Below are positions 7,593 to 16,406 of a stretch of 64,000 nucleotides of DNA, in pieces. Each line of letters starts with the position of its first letter. Position 1 is the stretch's first letter. The notes under the pieces were generated by a model. It was not told the DNA's origin. It saw only the letters and a program-made list of their open reading frames with translations, and did no database searches. Origin of the DNA: an uncultured Collinsella sp. (GTDB lineage Bacteria; Actinomycetota; Coriobacteriia; Coriobacteriales; Coriobacteriaceae); assembly GCA_900767675.1 (NCBI GenBank), contig CAAFZX010000014.1, positions 1-64,000 of the forward strand, written 5' to 3'. A program made the translations under genes and the position numbers.

Positions 7593-8660
7593 CTATGCCT
7601 CGCACATGAGCTGCACGAGCTTATGTTTGGTCACCTTGGCCTGCTCGTTGGCCATATTACGCTCGTTTCTAAAGGCCGCATTTGCAACACCCTGCAGGTC
7701 GGCATCGGAAATCTCGCCAAGGCCCAGCTCCTCGAGCGTCGTCGGCAGACCAACGCGCTGGCAAAACTCGAGCACCTGATCAAGCTCGGGCGCACGCTCC
7801 AGGCGCAGCTGCACCACTAGGCCAAATGCCACGGCTTCACCATGCATGGCCTTGCACTCGGGCAAAATCGTCAGGCCGTTGGCGATGGCATGCGCCAGCG
7901 CCAAACCACCGCTCTCAAAGCCAACACCCGAAAGCAGAATATTGCACTCGATCAGGCGCTCAACCGCCGGCGATGTACGCCCCTTTTTGAGATCGCGCTT
8001 GGCAGCGACACCGCACTCCATAAGTGTGTCGTAGCAGGCACGAGCCGCAACCAGGGCCAAGTGTCCCGGCGCGCCACCGTGCTCGTTGGCGCCCCGTGCC
8101 GCAACGCACGAACGCGCCTCGAAGTACGTTGCCAGCGCATCGCCCATACCGGCGACCGTCATACGCAGTGGTGCCGCCGCGACCACGTTGGTATCGACCA
8201 CGACCAGGTCCGGATTCTTCTCGAGCATCAAGTAGCGGTCGAACGACCCATCCTCGTGATACAGCACCGAAATCGCACTGCACGGACCGTCCATCGACGC
8301 CGCCGTGGGGCATACGCACAACGGCAACTCGGCATAAAACGCAACGGCCTTGGCGATATCGAGCATCTTGCCACCGCCAATACCCACCACCATGTCGCAA
8401 TACTCGGCCTGGGCTTCCTGAGCCATTCCGACAACGGCCTCTTCCGTACACGGACCGTTATAAATCTTAAAGAACGGCTCGCTTAGATCTTCGTCCAGAA
8501 ATCCATCGACGATCTGCCTGCACAGCCGATCCTCGGTGCCCTGGTCAAACAAGACATAGGCAGCGCAGCCCAACCATGACAAATACCTGCCCTGACGCGA
8601 AAGTTCGCCCGGCCCCTGAACATACCGGCCGGGACCGCCATATACCATGGGAAGCGCCAT
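7593..8660 (-). CDS. GldA-type iron-containing polyol dehydrogenase (copy 1)
   Basis: A 355-residue member of the glycerol dehydrogenase branch of the iron-containing alcohol dehydrogenases, which oxidise glycerol or related diols with NAD. The dinucleotide motif is GIGGGKMLDIAKA. The metal ligands are expected in GMGDALATYFEA (Asp), ALAHAIANGLT (His) and AMHGEAVAFG (His), all present. It is a paralog of the next gene upstream (8774-9874), sharing block order throughout but with a shorter C terminus. Only a weak ribosome site precedes the ATG at 8660. Substrate could be glycerol, dihydroxyacetone or another polyol. Confidence 0.87.
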   Translation of the reverse strand: MALPMVYGGPGRYVQGPGELSRQGRYLSWLGCAAYVLFDQGTEDRLCRQIVDGFLDEDLSEPFFKIYNGPCTEEAVVGMAQEAQAEYCDMVVGIGGGKMLDIAKAVAFYAELPLCVCPTAASMDGPCSAISVLYHEDGSFDRYLMLEKNPDLVVVDTNVVAAAPLRMTVAGMGDALATYFEARSCVAARGANEHGGAPGHLALVAARACYDTLMECGVAAKRDLKKGRTSPAVERLIECNILLSGVGFESGGLALAHAIANGLTILPECKAMHGEAVAFGLVVQLRLERAPELDQVLEFCQRVGLPTTLEELGLGEISDADLQGVANAAFRNERNMANEQAKVTKHKLVQLMCEA

Positions 8661-8705
8661 ACGAGAATCCGCCCTTCATCAAACAACGATTGGTGCAAAG
8701 TAACC

Positions 8706-8759
8706 TTGCCCCTTTGCACCATAGCAAAAAGGGGCAAAGCCATCTGTTGGCTTTGCCCC
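8706..8759 (-). terminator. Terminator of gldA-like copy 2, with an alternative hairpin
   Basis: GGGGCAAAGCC (8731-8741) pairs with GGCTTTGCCCC (8749-8759). On the minus strand it is followed by TTTTTGC, a normal intrinsic terminator just past the stop at 8774. The downstream arm can also pair with TTGCCCCTTTGC at 8706-8717, so two mutually exclusive hairpins are possible between the two dehydrogenase genes. Confidence 0.8.
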
Positions 8760-8773
8760 TTCCTTAGCTTGAT

Positions 8774-9874
8774 TTACTCATCCATGAGATAGTAGTGGCC
8801 CAGCGCGTCGGCACCCAGGATGGCGTTTGCGACCATCTCGGGCGTCACCTCAAACGGCATGTTGCACATGGTGTCCTCGGGCGCGCAAGCGGCCTCGGCA
8901 ACGACCATGGCCTGCTCGCGCGTAACCTCGGCAACGCCAAGCTCCTTCATCGTGACCGGCAGGCCCAGCTCAATGCAGAAGCCCAAGACTTCCTCGAGTT
9001 TCTCAGTCGGAGCATCCTCGAGTACCAGCTGGACGATGGTGCCAAAGGCGACCTTCTCGCCGTGATACATGCCGTGGCACTCGGGCAGCATCGTCAGGCC
9101 ATTGTGGATGGCATGAGCAGCAGCAAGGCCCGAGCTCTCAAAGCCAATGCCCGAAAGCAGCGTATTGGCCTCGATGATATGCTCGACGGCAGGCGTGAGT
9201 GCGCCCTTCTCCAGCGCGACCTTGGCCTTGACGCCATCAGCCATAAGCGTCTCGTAGCAGAGCTTGGCGAGCGCTAGGCCAGCCATACCGCCCTTGCCGC
9301 CGGCGCAAGTGCCACCGTCGGCATCATGCGTCGCCTGGGCCTCAAAGTAGGTTGCGAGTGCATCGCCCATACCAGAAACCGTCAGGCGCACCGGGCTCGC
9401 CGCGATAACCGTCGTATCCATCAGGACAATGTTGGGGTTTGCCTTAAGGAAGAGATATTTATCGAACTGGCCATCGTCGGTATAGAGCACCGAAAGTGCC
9501 GAGCACGGCGCATCGGTCGAGGCGATGGTGGGGCAAATGATAACCGGAGACCCCAAGTAGTAGGCGACAGCCTTAGCGGTATCGAGGATCTTGCCGCCAC
9601 CGACGCCGACGATGATGTCGCAACCGTTGTCGCGCGCGAGCGCCACCAAACGGTCGACCTCGCCCTTGGAGCACTCGCCGTTAAAGTCCTCAAACAGCAG
9701 CTCGGCCTTAGCCTCGGCAAAACCGCCCTCGATCTTGGCACCGACGCGCTTCTTGCCCGAAGGCGTCACGATGACGAGGGCCTTAGCGCCGAGCGGCTCG
9801 ACATAGGAGCCGAGCTTGGCGAGCTCGTCCGGACCCTGGATGTACTTGCTGGGGCTATTGAAAATTGCAGCCAT
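8774..9874 (-). CDS. gldA: GldA-type glycerol dehydrogenase (copy 2)
   Basis: A 366-residue iron/zinc-type glycerol dehydrogenase. NAD binding is shown by GVGGGKILDTAKA. The metal site is complete: Asp in GMGDALATYFEA, His in AAHAIHNGLT and His in MYHGEKVAFG. The N terminus (FNSPSKYIQGPDELAKLGSYV) and overall length match classical GldA better than copy 1, so this is the better candidate for true glycerol oxidation to dihydroxyacetone. It is bracketed by intrinsic terminators at 8706-8759 and 9890-9930, so it is probably a separate transcription unit. Exact substrate is inferred. Confidence 0.9.
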   Translation of the reverse strand: MAAIFNSPSKYIQGPDELAKLGSYVEPLGAKALVIVTPSGKKRVGAKIEGGFAEAKAELLFEDFNGECSKGEVDRLVALARDNGCDIIVGVGGGKILDTAKAVAYYLGSPVIICPTIASTDAPCSALSVLYTDDGQFDKYLFLKANPNIVLMDTTVIAASPVRLTVSGMGDALATYFEAQATHDADGGTCAGGKGGMAGLALAKLCYETLMADGVKAKVALEKGALTPAVEHIIEANTLLSGIGFESSGLAAAHAIHNGLTMLPECHGMYHGEKVAFGTIVQLVLEDAPTEKLEEVLGFCIELGLPVTMKELGVAEVTREQAMVVAEAACAPEDTMCNMPFEVTPEMVANAILGADALGHYYLMDE

Positions 9875-9889
9875 AACTATCCCATTCTC

Positions 9890-9930
9890 TAAAAAAGAAA
9901 GGGGCTCCGTACAGATACGTGCGGAGCCCC
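9890..9930 (-). terminator. Terminator of the iron-dependent alcohol dehydrogenase gene
   Basis: GGGGCTCCG (9901-9909) pairs with CGGAGCCCC (9922-9930), and the minus-strand read continues into TTTCTTTTTT. It lies 22 bp after the stop at 9953. Confidence 0.88.
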
Positions 9931-9952
9931 TCGTTACGATAACAAGAGTCGA

Positions 9953-11176
9953 TTAGAAATCGATGTCGGTGTCGTAGTAGCAGGCCTTGAGGATCTTCTC
10001 GAAGTCGGCAGCCTTGGTCTCACGCGGGTTCTCGGGCGTGCAGGCGTCCTGCTCGGCGTTCGCGGCGATCTCGGGGAGCTTGGCGAGGAACTCCTCCTCG
10101 GAGACCATCTGCGGGTTCTCGGCGTCGACCTTCACGCCACCATTCGCGTAATCCTTGATGGACTGCGGAATGTTGAGCTGGTCGTTGAGGTCGCGAATCT
10201 TCTGGACGAGCGCAGCGATGAGCTCCTCGTTGGTCTCGCCGGGAAGGTGCAGGATCTCCTTGGCCACGTAAGCGTAACGCTCGGCAGCACGCGGATCCTT
10301 GGAGTTCCACTGGATGACCTTGCCCAGGTACATGGCGTTAGCAGCACCGTGGATGATGTGGCCGTTCTCAAAGGCTGCACCGGTCTTGTGAGCCATGGAG
10401 TGAACGATGCCCAGCAGGCCCGAGGAGAAGGCGATGCCGGCGATGCACTGAGCCTCATGCATGTGCTGACGGGCCTCATGGTCACCAGCATAGGACTTGG
10501 GCAGCCACTCGACGATCTCGCGGATGCCGTGCAGAGCGTTAGCGTCGGTGAACATGGAAGCACAAGTGGAAACGTAAGCCTCCATGCAGTGGGTCAGAGC
10601 GTCCATGCCGGTGTGAGCGCACAGCTTGGCGGGCATGGTGTAGGTGAGCTCGGGGTCAACGATGGCGACATCAGGGGTGATGTTGAAGTCGGCCAGCGGG
10701 TACTTGATGCCCTTGGCGTAGTCGGTGATGACGGAGAAGGCAGTGACCTCGGTAGCGGTACCGGAGGTGGAGGAAATGGCGCAGAAGTGAGCCTTCTGAC
10801 GCAGCTCGGGGAAGCTGAACGGCTGGATGATGTTATCGAAGGACTCCTCGGGATACTCATAGAAGACCCACATGGCCTTAGCGGCATCGATGGGCGAGCC
10901 GCCGCCGATGGCGATAATCCAGTCGGGCTCGAACTCGCGCATGGCCTCGGCGCCCTTCATGACCGTCTCGATGGACGGATCGGACTCGACGCCCTCGAAC
11001 AGCTTGACCTCGAAGCCGCCCTCTTTGAGGTCGGCCTCAACGTCCTGCAGGAACCCGCCGCGACGCATAGAGCTGCCGCCAGAAACGATGATGGCCTTCT
11101 TGCCCTTGAGGTTCTTCACCTCGTGGCGAGCGCCCTCACCAAAGTACAGATCGCGAGGATTGGTAAAACGTCCCAT
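9953..11176 (-). CDS. Iron-containing alcohol dehydrogenase
   Basis: A 407-residue NAD(P)-dependent alcohol dehydrogenase of the iron type (FucO/YqhD/butanol dehydrogenase group). GGGSPIDAAKA at 91-101 is the nucleotide-binding loop. Metal ligands are expected at Asp182 and His186 (GMDALTHCMEAY), with further His in HSMAHKTGA and HIIHGAANA. There is no N-terminal aldehyde dehydrogenase domain, so it is not AdhE. The ATG at 11176 has an excellent AGGAGG site 8 nt upstream; a frame extended to 11296 has no support. High expression is suggested by uniform C-ending codons and a strong terminator. It probably reduces acetaldehyde or a similar aldehyde to regenerate NAD. Confidence 0.93.
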   Translation of the reverse strand: MGRFTNPRDLYFGEGARHEVKNLKGKKAIIVSGGSSMRRGGFLQDVEADLKEGGFEVKLFEGVESDPSIETVMKGAEAMREFEPDWIIAIGGGSPIDAAKAMWVFYEYPEESFDNIIQPFSFPELRQKAHFCAISSTSGTATEVTAFSVITDYAKGIKYPLADFNITPDVAIVDPELTYTMPAKLCAHTGMDALTHCMEAYVSTCASMFTDANALHGIREIVEWLPKSYAGDHEARQHMHEAQCIAGIAFSSGLLGIVHSMAHKTGAAFENGHIIHGAANAMYLGKVIQWNSKDPRAAERYAYVAKEILHLPGETNEELIAALVQKIRDLNDQLNIPQSIKDYANGGVKVDAENPQMVSEEEFLAKLPEIAANAEQDACTPENPRETKAADFEKILKACYYDTDIDF

Positions 11177-11675
11177 ACTGTGCCTCCTAAACAAGCCCCT
11201 CTTAGACTTGCGTATATAACGGAGCACCCAATTGGCTCCGTTAGGACCGTTTGCGCGTTGCCGGCGACGACAATGCGCGATGTCTAAACGTCTCAACGCT
11301 CAGACAAACACTATTTTACCGTTCTGGTTGGTCAGTTATTCACCTAAAGCCAACAATGATGAAACGTTTTTTCTATCCCTGAAGACCCTTGTGGGGCATT
11401 CATACTCCCAAGCTGGGCAAACGTTTTATCAAGGTTGACTACATATCCCAGGCAGGACTGTGCCCCTCCAAAATGCACCCCGTTCGCCGCCAAAAATCGA
11501 CCGTTTGCGGCACCGTGATACCACTCGGTCGTCCAGGGCGCCGACATTTGTGCGACATCCGTCTTCGTGGTGCAAAGGTGCAAGTCCAAGTGCGGCACCC
11601 CCGATGTGTCACATGCGGGTAAACTAGAACCTTATATAGAGATATTTGAACCCTAACCGCAGCAAAGGAGGCTCC
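11177..11675. other. Divergent intergenic region with an inverted repeat at 11218-11242
   Basis: About 500 bp separate the alcohol dehydrogenase (minus) from the gene at 11676 (plus). AACGGAGC (11218-11225) and GCTCCGTT (11235-11242) form an exact inverted repeat with a 9-bp spacer. It abuts a TTATATA sequence (11211-11217, minus strand) that could be the -10 region of the dehydrogenase, so this is a candidate operator. A 9-mer AAACGTTTT occurs at about 11362 and about 11419. I see no gene here. Confidence 0.45.
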
Positions 11676-12752
11676 ATGGCATTCGACCCCATACAAGAGG
11701 ATTGCCATCGCCTCGTTCTTGAGGCCTTGCGCCGCGACAATATTCCACTCACCGACGGTGCCGCCGTAGAGCGTCTGATGGAACAATTCACCCGTAACCC
11801 CGCGCCGCTCATCGTGCACGACCGCGACCGAGCTGGGCATCTGATTGCCAAGGTCGTCGAGGCTGTCGACTACCGCATCCCCTTTATCCCCGACGACGCC
11901 CAAGCAGAGCAAGAAGAGACCGCAGCCGAGAACATGCTCCGCGAGGCAGCCGCGCTCGATCCGGCTAACTGGGATGCCCAGCGCATGCTGTGCGCCCTCA
12001 CCGCCGAATCCAACGAGGAATACGTACAGTATCTGGTGTCCAAGTGCGACGAGGTGGAGCACGATCTGGCGCTCAAGATTGCCTCGGCGCAGGACCCCTA
12101 CGAGCGTGAGGCCGCAGGCGACCTGACCCGCCGTCCCTACCTGCGCTGGCTTGCCGCCCTGGCATCGCGCGCGCTCATTAGCGGCCGCTACCGCATGTCG
12201 CTGGATGCCGCGAATCGCAGCCTGGACTTTGCGCCCAACGACCCCGCCGGCGTCCGCCATACCGCGATGCTTGCCATGGCAAAGCTCGAATACCCTGCCG
12301 AGGAGCTCAAGCGTTTTCGTTCCGCCCACTCCGTGCCCTATCTTGCAAACACGCCGCTGCGCCGCCGTCCCAAGGACGCAGAGCGCGACCTGGACCCGTG
12401 GACGCTCATCGCACTGATGAGCGCAGCCTGGCGCGAGCTGGACTACGAAGGCGCCGAGCACTACTTGCGCATCCTTGCACGCTCGTGCCCGCACGCAGCC
12501 GAGGCGCTCTACTTCCAAACCGAGTTTCTCGATGGCGTCTATGCCCGCGTCAACGTAGGTCCGGGCTCCACCGATGAGCTTGTCCTTGCTCTGTCCGAGG
12601 CGACGCCGGTGCTACAGGAGGGCCTAGGCGCGCCCGACAACGCCAGCTTTGCCGCCTGGGTCGCCACCAACGACATCGTGCGCTCCCAAATCGACGAACG
12701 AATCCTGCGCGCGGCCGAACAGGGATTGCCGTTTAAGGGAGGAGACCTCTAA
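11676..12752 (+). CDS. Uncharacterised helical (TPR-like) protein, first of a pair
   Basis: Not assigned to a named family. The 358-residue protein is almost all alpha helix with repeated A-x-x-A-L patterns (AAALDPANWDAQRMLCAL, ANRSLDFAPNDPAGVRHTAMLAMAKL, AEHYLRILARSCPHAAEALYF) typical of tetratricopeptide-like solenoids. It has no signal peptide or membrane segment. A very good AAAGGAGG site precedes the ATG at 11676. Its stop overlaps the start of the next gene by one base (TAATG), so the two are translationally coupled. The pair precedes the MurT-GatD fusion gene on the same strand by a short gap, but a link to cell-wall work is only positional. Confidence 0.75.
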   Translation: MAFDPIQEDCHRLVLEALRRDNIPLTDGAAVERLMEQFTRNPAPLIVHDRDRAGHLIAKVVEAVDYRIPFIPDDAQAEQEETAAENMLREAAALDPANWDAQRMLCALTAESNEEYVQYLVSKCDEVEHDLALKIASAQDPYEREAAGDLTRRPYLRWLAALASRALISGRYRMSLDAANRSLDFAPNDPAGVRHTAMLAMAKLEYPAEELKRFRSAHSVPYLANTPLRRRPKDAERDLDPWTLIALMSAAWRELDYEGAEHYLRILARSCPHAAEALYFQTEFLDGVYARVNVGPGSTDELVLALSEATPVLQEGLGAPDNASFAAWVATNDIVRSQIDERILRAAEQGLPFKGGDL

Positions 12753-13795
12753 TGGATCCGAGCGTCTACATCCCCGCCTACCTGGAGCGCGCCTACGTTG
12801 CGTCGCACCCCGAACTCACCGATGCAGCACGCGAGCTTGTCCATAACGACATCAGCGCAAACCCTCACAAGTATGCGCAGACCGAGCATGCCCAAGCGCT
12901 GCTGTCCTATGCCGGCGTTCATCGTCACCTGCTCGACGAGCTCCATCGCATCGAGGACATGGGCAGCGATGAGGAGTTTGAGCAGACGCGCAACCGTCTG
13001 TTCGACGATATGCGCGATGAGCTGCTCAAGATCGTCCGCGTCGATGCACTTGCCGTCGATGCGCAGCTGCTCGCCATCATCCTGGCGGACACGCCCGTTG
13101 ATGCCTGCCTGGGCGACTTGATGAAGCTCGAGACGAGTACGGCCGACTACCTGCAACAAAGCGTGCCCGGGTTCGACATGGAGGCCCCGCACTACTGGGC
13201 CAATAATGTTTTGGCCGACGGTGTCACCGCAGCAGACCTTACCGTGAGCGAGCCGGCGCTTATTGGCTGGCTTCACACGCTCGAGGCCATCTCGCAGCTG
13301 TGCATGGCGAGCGCTCGTTACCGTGCTGCTGCCAACTACGCCCGCCGCGTCCTTAAGGCAGAAGGTTATCCCACCCGAGCTGCCGGCACCGTGTTGCTCG
13401 CCCTCGCCCGCTTGGAAGACCAGGACGGCTTTTTTGCCCTGGCTCACCAGCTCGAGGAGCAGGTGGGGGCCGATACCCTCGAGAACTCCCCCTGGTACCT
13501 GCTCGCCCGCACGATTCTGCTGTTCAAAACAAACAAGATGCGTCCGGCGACGCGCGCGCTGCGTGAGTTCGCTAACCGTTGCGAGGGCGGCGCGTTCTTC
13601 TTGCTGAACCCCATGTACCAGACGCCGTACCTTCCCTGCCGACCCGAGCCACGCGACCCCTGGGATCTTTCGCACCAGGCCGTTTGGGAAGCCGACGGCA
13701 TTATCTCGGACACCCCCGACTTTGCCCCCTGGGCCAACGCCTGCGAAGATGTATCGCAGCTTGCCCAGGAATTTGCGCGCCGCTACGGCTTTTAG
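12752..13795 (+). CDS. Uncharacterised helical protein, second of a pair
   Basis: A 347-residue, mostly helical cytoplasmic protein. It shares style and some motifs with its upstream partner (for example MASARYRAAANYARRVLKAEGYPTRAAGTVLLALARLEDQDGFFALAHQLEE, a helix-turn-helix solenoid pattern), so the two may be distant paralogs. The ATG at 12752 overlaps the previous stop by one base and has GGGAGGAG upstream. The aromatic C-terminal block (NPMYQTPYLPCRPEPRDPWDL) is distinctive. It lies 45 bp before the MurT-GatD gene. No function can be assigned from the sequence. Confidence 0.75.
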   Translation: MDPSVYIPAYLERAYVASHPELTDAARELVHNDISANPHKYAQTEHAQALLSYAGVHRHLLDELHRIEDMGSDEEFEQTRNRLFDDMRDELLKIVRVDALAVDAQLLAIILADTPVDACLGDLMKLETSTADYLQQSVPGFDMEAPHYWANNVLADGVTAADLTVSEPALIGWLHTLEAISQLCMASARYRAAANYARRVLKAEGYPTRAAGTVLLALARLEDQDGFFALAHQLEEQVGADTLENSPWYLLARTILLFKTNKMRPATRALREFANRCEGGAFFLLNPMYQTPYLPCRPEPRDPWDLSHQAVWEADGIISDTPDFAPWANACEDVSQLAQEFARRYGF

Positions 13796-13840
13796 CGACG
13801 CGATCGCCCCGACCATGTCATCTATGTTAGGAACGGCTTC

Positions 13841-16018
13841 ATGAACCTTCGCTCATCTCTTGCCTGCACCTCGAGCGATATCGCCCGCTGGGGGCTGCGC
13901 TCCGTCCTCAAACGCCAGGGCGGCGTACTCCCCGGCCGCATCGCTATGAAGATTGACCCCGAGCTGCTAAGCGACCTCGCGAGCTTGGTCGACCGCAGCG
14001 TGGTGATCACCGGCACTAATGGCAAGACCACCACCTCCAACCTCATCGCCGACGCCGTTGCTGCCAGTGGTGCTACCGTAGTGTGCAACCGTGCCGGCAA
14101 CAATATGGAGCCTGGTGTGGTGGGGGCTCTGCTCGAGGCCCGCGGCGGCCTTAAGCGAACCGCCAGCAGCAAGCGCGTAGGCGTCTTTGAGTGCGACGAG
14201 CTCTACACGGTGCGCGTCCTGCCCAAGCTCAAGCCGACCTACTTTGTGCTGCTCAACCTGTTCCGTGACCAGCTGGATCGCTACGGCGAGATCGACCATA
14301 CCCAAGACGTCATCGCCCATGCGTTGGAGCTCTCTCCGGCAACAACGCTCATCTACAACGCAGACGACCCGCTGTGTGCCGCGATCGCCGCGCGCATTCC
14401 CAATGCAAGCATCGCCTTTGGCATCGACGGTGCCACGGGCACCGAGTCCGACCGCATTAGCGACTCGCGTTTTTGCTCGCAGTGCAACGCACCGCTGGAG
14501 TACGACTACGTGCAGTACGGACAGCTTGGCGCATACCATTGCCCTTCGTGCGGCTGGGCCCGCCCCGGGCTTGTCCGTCGCGTGACGGGCGTGGAGCTCG
14601 GCTGCGACGGTTACGGCTTTGACCTGGTCTTTGGATCTGCGCCCGACGCGGCTGCCGTACACATCGCCACACGCTACAACGGCCTGTACATGGTCTACAA
14701 CGTAGCCGCAGCCTTCTTCGCCGCCCACGAGCTGGGCGTGGACGCGGCACATCTGCAGCCCACGCTCGACGCCTACGTGCCAGCAGGTGGTCGCATGGGC
14801 CGTTGGAATATCGCCGGCCGTACCGTCGAGGCAAACCTGGCCAAAAATCCCGTTGGTTTCGATCGCCAGATTCAGTCCATTAAAACAGCAGGCGGCAGGC
14901 TCTGCGCCTTCTTCCTCAACGACAACGATGCCGACGGCCACGATGTATCGTGGATCTACGACGTCGACTTTGAGCGCATCGCCGACACAACGGGACTTGT
15001 CGCCTTTGCCGGCGGCACGCGCGCGCACGACATGCAGGTACGCCTCAAGTACGCCGGCATCGATGCCACGATCATCTCGAATATCGAGCAGGCGATCGGT
15101 GCCGTTGCGGATGAAGCCGCCGGCGACACTTTCTATGCCGTCGCCAACTACACGGCCTTTCCGCCGCTAGTCAAGGAGCTCGATGGGCTCAAAGACACCG
15201 ATGCGGCTACGGTTGCCGCCCACGCTGCAACGTCTGCCGATGGCAGTGCCGTCCCCGCCGGCGTCGCTCCGACCGAGCTTTCGCGCCCCCTGCGCATCGT
15301 CTATCTGTATCCCGACGCCCTCAACCTCTACGGCGACGGCGGCAATGTCATCGCCCTCGAGCGCCGCTGCGCCTGGCGCGGCATCCCCGTTTGCGTGGAC
15401 GAAGTCCGCATGGGCGAGACGCTCGATCTGCATGATGCCGATATCGTCATGATGGGCGGCGGCTCCGATCGCGACCAGCTGGCCGTGGCGCACGAGCTGC
15501 TCGCTCAGAAAGACAAGGTTGCGGCCTATGTTGAGGACGGCGGCTCGTTGCTTGCTATCTGCGGCAGCTATCAGTTGCTCGGCCGTTCATACTACATGGG
15601 TGAAGATCGCATCGAGGGCTTGGGCGTCATTGCCGCCGAAACTGTACGCGGCTCCGACCGCCTGATCGGCAACGTCGCCGTCAAGACCGACCTGGCGCCT
15701 GAGCCCTTTGTGGGATTCGAGAACCACGGCGGCCGCACCCTGCTCGATACAGAGGCCACGCCGCTCGGAACGTCCGTCGTCACGGGCACCGGCAACAACG
15801 GCGACGATGGCTTTGAGGGTCTCATCTACAAGGGCGTCATCGGCACGTACCTGCACGGACCGGCGCTACCCAAGAACCCCGAACTCACCGACTGGCTCAT
15901 CGCGCACGCCCTCGAGCGCCGCGGCGATGCGCAGGCCACAGCCCTGCTGCCGCTCAAGCCCCTCGACGACACCTACGAGCACGCCGCCCACGACGCCGCC
16001 ATGAAGCTCCTCCCCTAG
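13841..16018 (+). CDS. murT-gatD: Fused MurT-GatD lipid II glutamine amidotransferase
   Basis: In other Gram-positives two proteins, MurT and GatD, form the complex that amidates D-glutamate of lipid II to D-isoglutamine. Here both are one 725-residue chain. Residues 1 to about 440 are MurT: ATP loop GTNGKTTTSN at 58-67, a Mur-ligase central domain, a four-cysteine zinc ribbon (Cys212, Cys215, Cys234, Cys237) inserted as in known MurT, and a DUF1727-like C-terminal part. An Ala/Thr-rich linker follows. From about 478 comes the GatD class I amidotransferase domain with nucleophile Cys574 (LAICGSYQLLG) and His672 (IGTYLHGPALPKNPEL). Start ATG 13841 follows TAGGAAC. It ends at a hairpin (16026-16058). 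Confidence 0.92.
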   Translation: MNLRSSLACTSSDIARWGLRSVLKRQGGVLPGRIAMKIDPELLSDLASLVDRSVVITGTNGKTTTSNLIADAVAASGATVVCNRAGNNMEPGVVGALLEARGGLKRTASSKRVGVFECDELYTVRVLPKLKPTYFVLLNLFRDQLDRYGEIDHTQDVIAHALELSPATTLIYNADDPLCAAIAARIPNASIAFGIDGATGTESDRISDSRFCSQCNAPLEYDYVQYGQLGAYHCPSCGWARPGLVRRVTGVELGCDGYGFDLVFGSAPDAAAVHIATRYNGLYMVYNVAAAFFAAHELGVDAAHLQPTLDAYVPAGGRMGRWNIAGRTVEANLAKNPVGFDRQIQSIKTAGGRLCAFFLNDNDADGHDVSWIYDVDFERIADTTGLVAFAGGTRAHDMQVRLKYAGIDATIISNIEQAIGAVADEAAGDTFYAVANYTAFPPLVKELDGLKDTDAATVAAHAATSADGSAVPAGVAPTELSRPLRIVYLYPDALNLYGDGGNVIALERRCAWRGIPVCVDEVRMGETLDLHDADIVMMGGGSDRDQLAVAHELLAQKDKVAAYVEDGGSLLAICGSYQLLGRSYYMGEDRIEGLGVIAAETVRGSDRLIGNVAVKTDLAPEPFVGFENHGGRTLLDTEATPLGTSVVTGTGNNGDDGFEGLIYKGVIGTYLHGPALPKNPELTDWLIAHALERRGDAQATALLPLKPLDDTYEHAAHDAAMKLLP

Positions 16019-16025
16019 CACCCCA

Positions 16026-16058
16026 CCACCACAAAGGGGACAGGCACCTTTGTGGTGG
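16026..16058 (+). terminator. Hairpin terminator of murT-gatD, family A repeat
   Basis: CCACCACAAAGG (16026-16037) pairs with CCTTTGTGGTGG (16047-16058), followed by TTTTGG. It directly follows the murT-gatD stop. The same hairpin recurs at 48711, 57771, 58731 and 60320, so this is a repeated element that serves as a terminator here. Confidence 0.75.
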
Positions 16059-16080
16059 TTTTGGCCTGCCCCAACGGTTT

Positions 16081-16217
16081 ATCTCAATCTGTAACATCTA
16101 GACCATTAAAAGTCGTCTTACTGTTACAGAATGAGATGTTCGTCCCGGTGCCTGCCTTTTGTCTCGATCTGTAACAGATAGAGCCGGTTTATCCGCCCAG
16201 ATGTTACAGATTGAGAT
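16081..16217. repeat. Composite palindromic repeat (family C)
   Basis: The outer arms ATCTCAATCTGTAACATCT (16081-16099) and their exact complement (16199-16217) are 19 bp and perfect. Inside lie a second, inverted pair: CTGTTACAGAATGAGAT ending at 16136 and TCTCGATCTGTAACAG near 16162-16177. The block is thus two tandem palindromes built from the same half-unit, the organisation of a REP/BIME element. No coding sequence is present. Confidence 0.8.
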
Positions 16218-16301
16218 CTTTGAAGGCCGGGGCAGAAGGTCAGCTCCTTTGTGATGGTTTTCCAGTTTGCCATCGATATACGCGCCGGCAAAAAAGTCTG
16301 C

Positions 16302-16307
16302 TATACT
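16302..16307 (+). promoter_or_regulatory. Likely -10 element of tRNA-Glu
   Basis: TATACT lies 11 bp before the first base of the tRNA at 16318, the right distance for a -10 box and short leader. No convincing -35 box is visible at the usual spacing. Confidence 0.45.
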
Positions 16308-16317
16308 CTTCCCCGCT

Positions 16318-16394
16318 GTCCCCATCGTCTAGCGGCCAAGGACGCCACCCTTTCAAGGTGGATATCGCGGGTTCGAATCCCGCTGGGGGCACCA
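16318..16394 (+). tRNA. tRNA-Glu (anticodon TTC)
   Basis: The acceptor arm GTCCCCA pairs with TGGGGGC (one G-U). The anticodon arm is CCACC-CTTTCAA-GGTGG, giving anticodon TTC. The T arm contains GGTTCGAATCC. The 3' CCA (16392-16394) is encoded. It is followed by an intrinsic terminator at 16407-16437. Confidence 0.96.
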
Positions 16395-16406
16395 CAGAAT
16401 CTGAGA

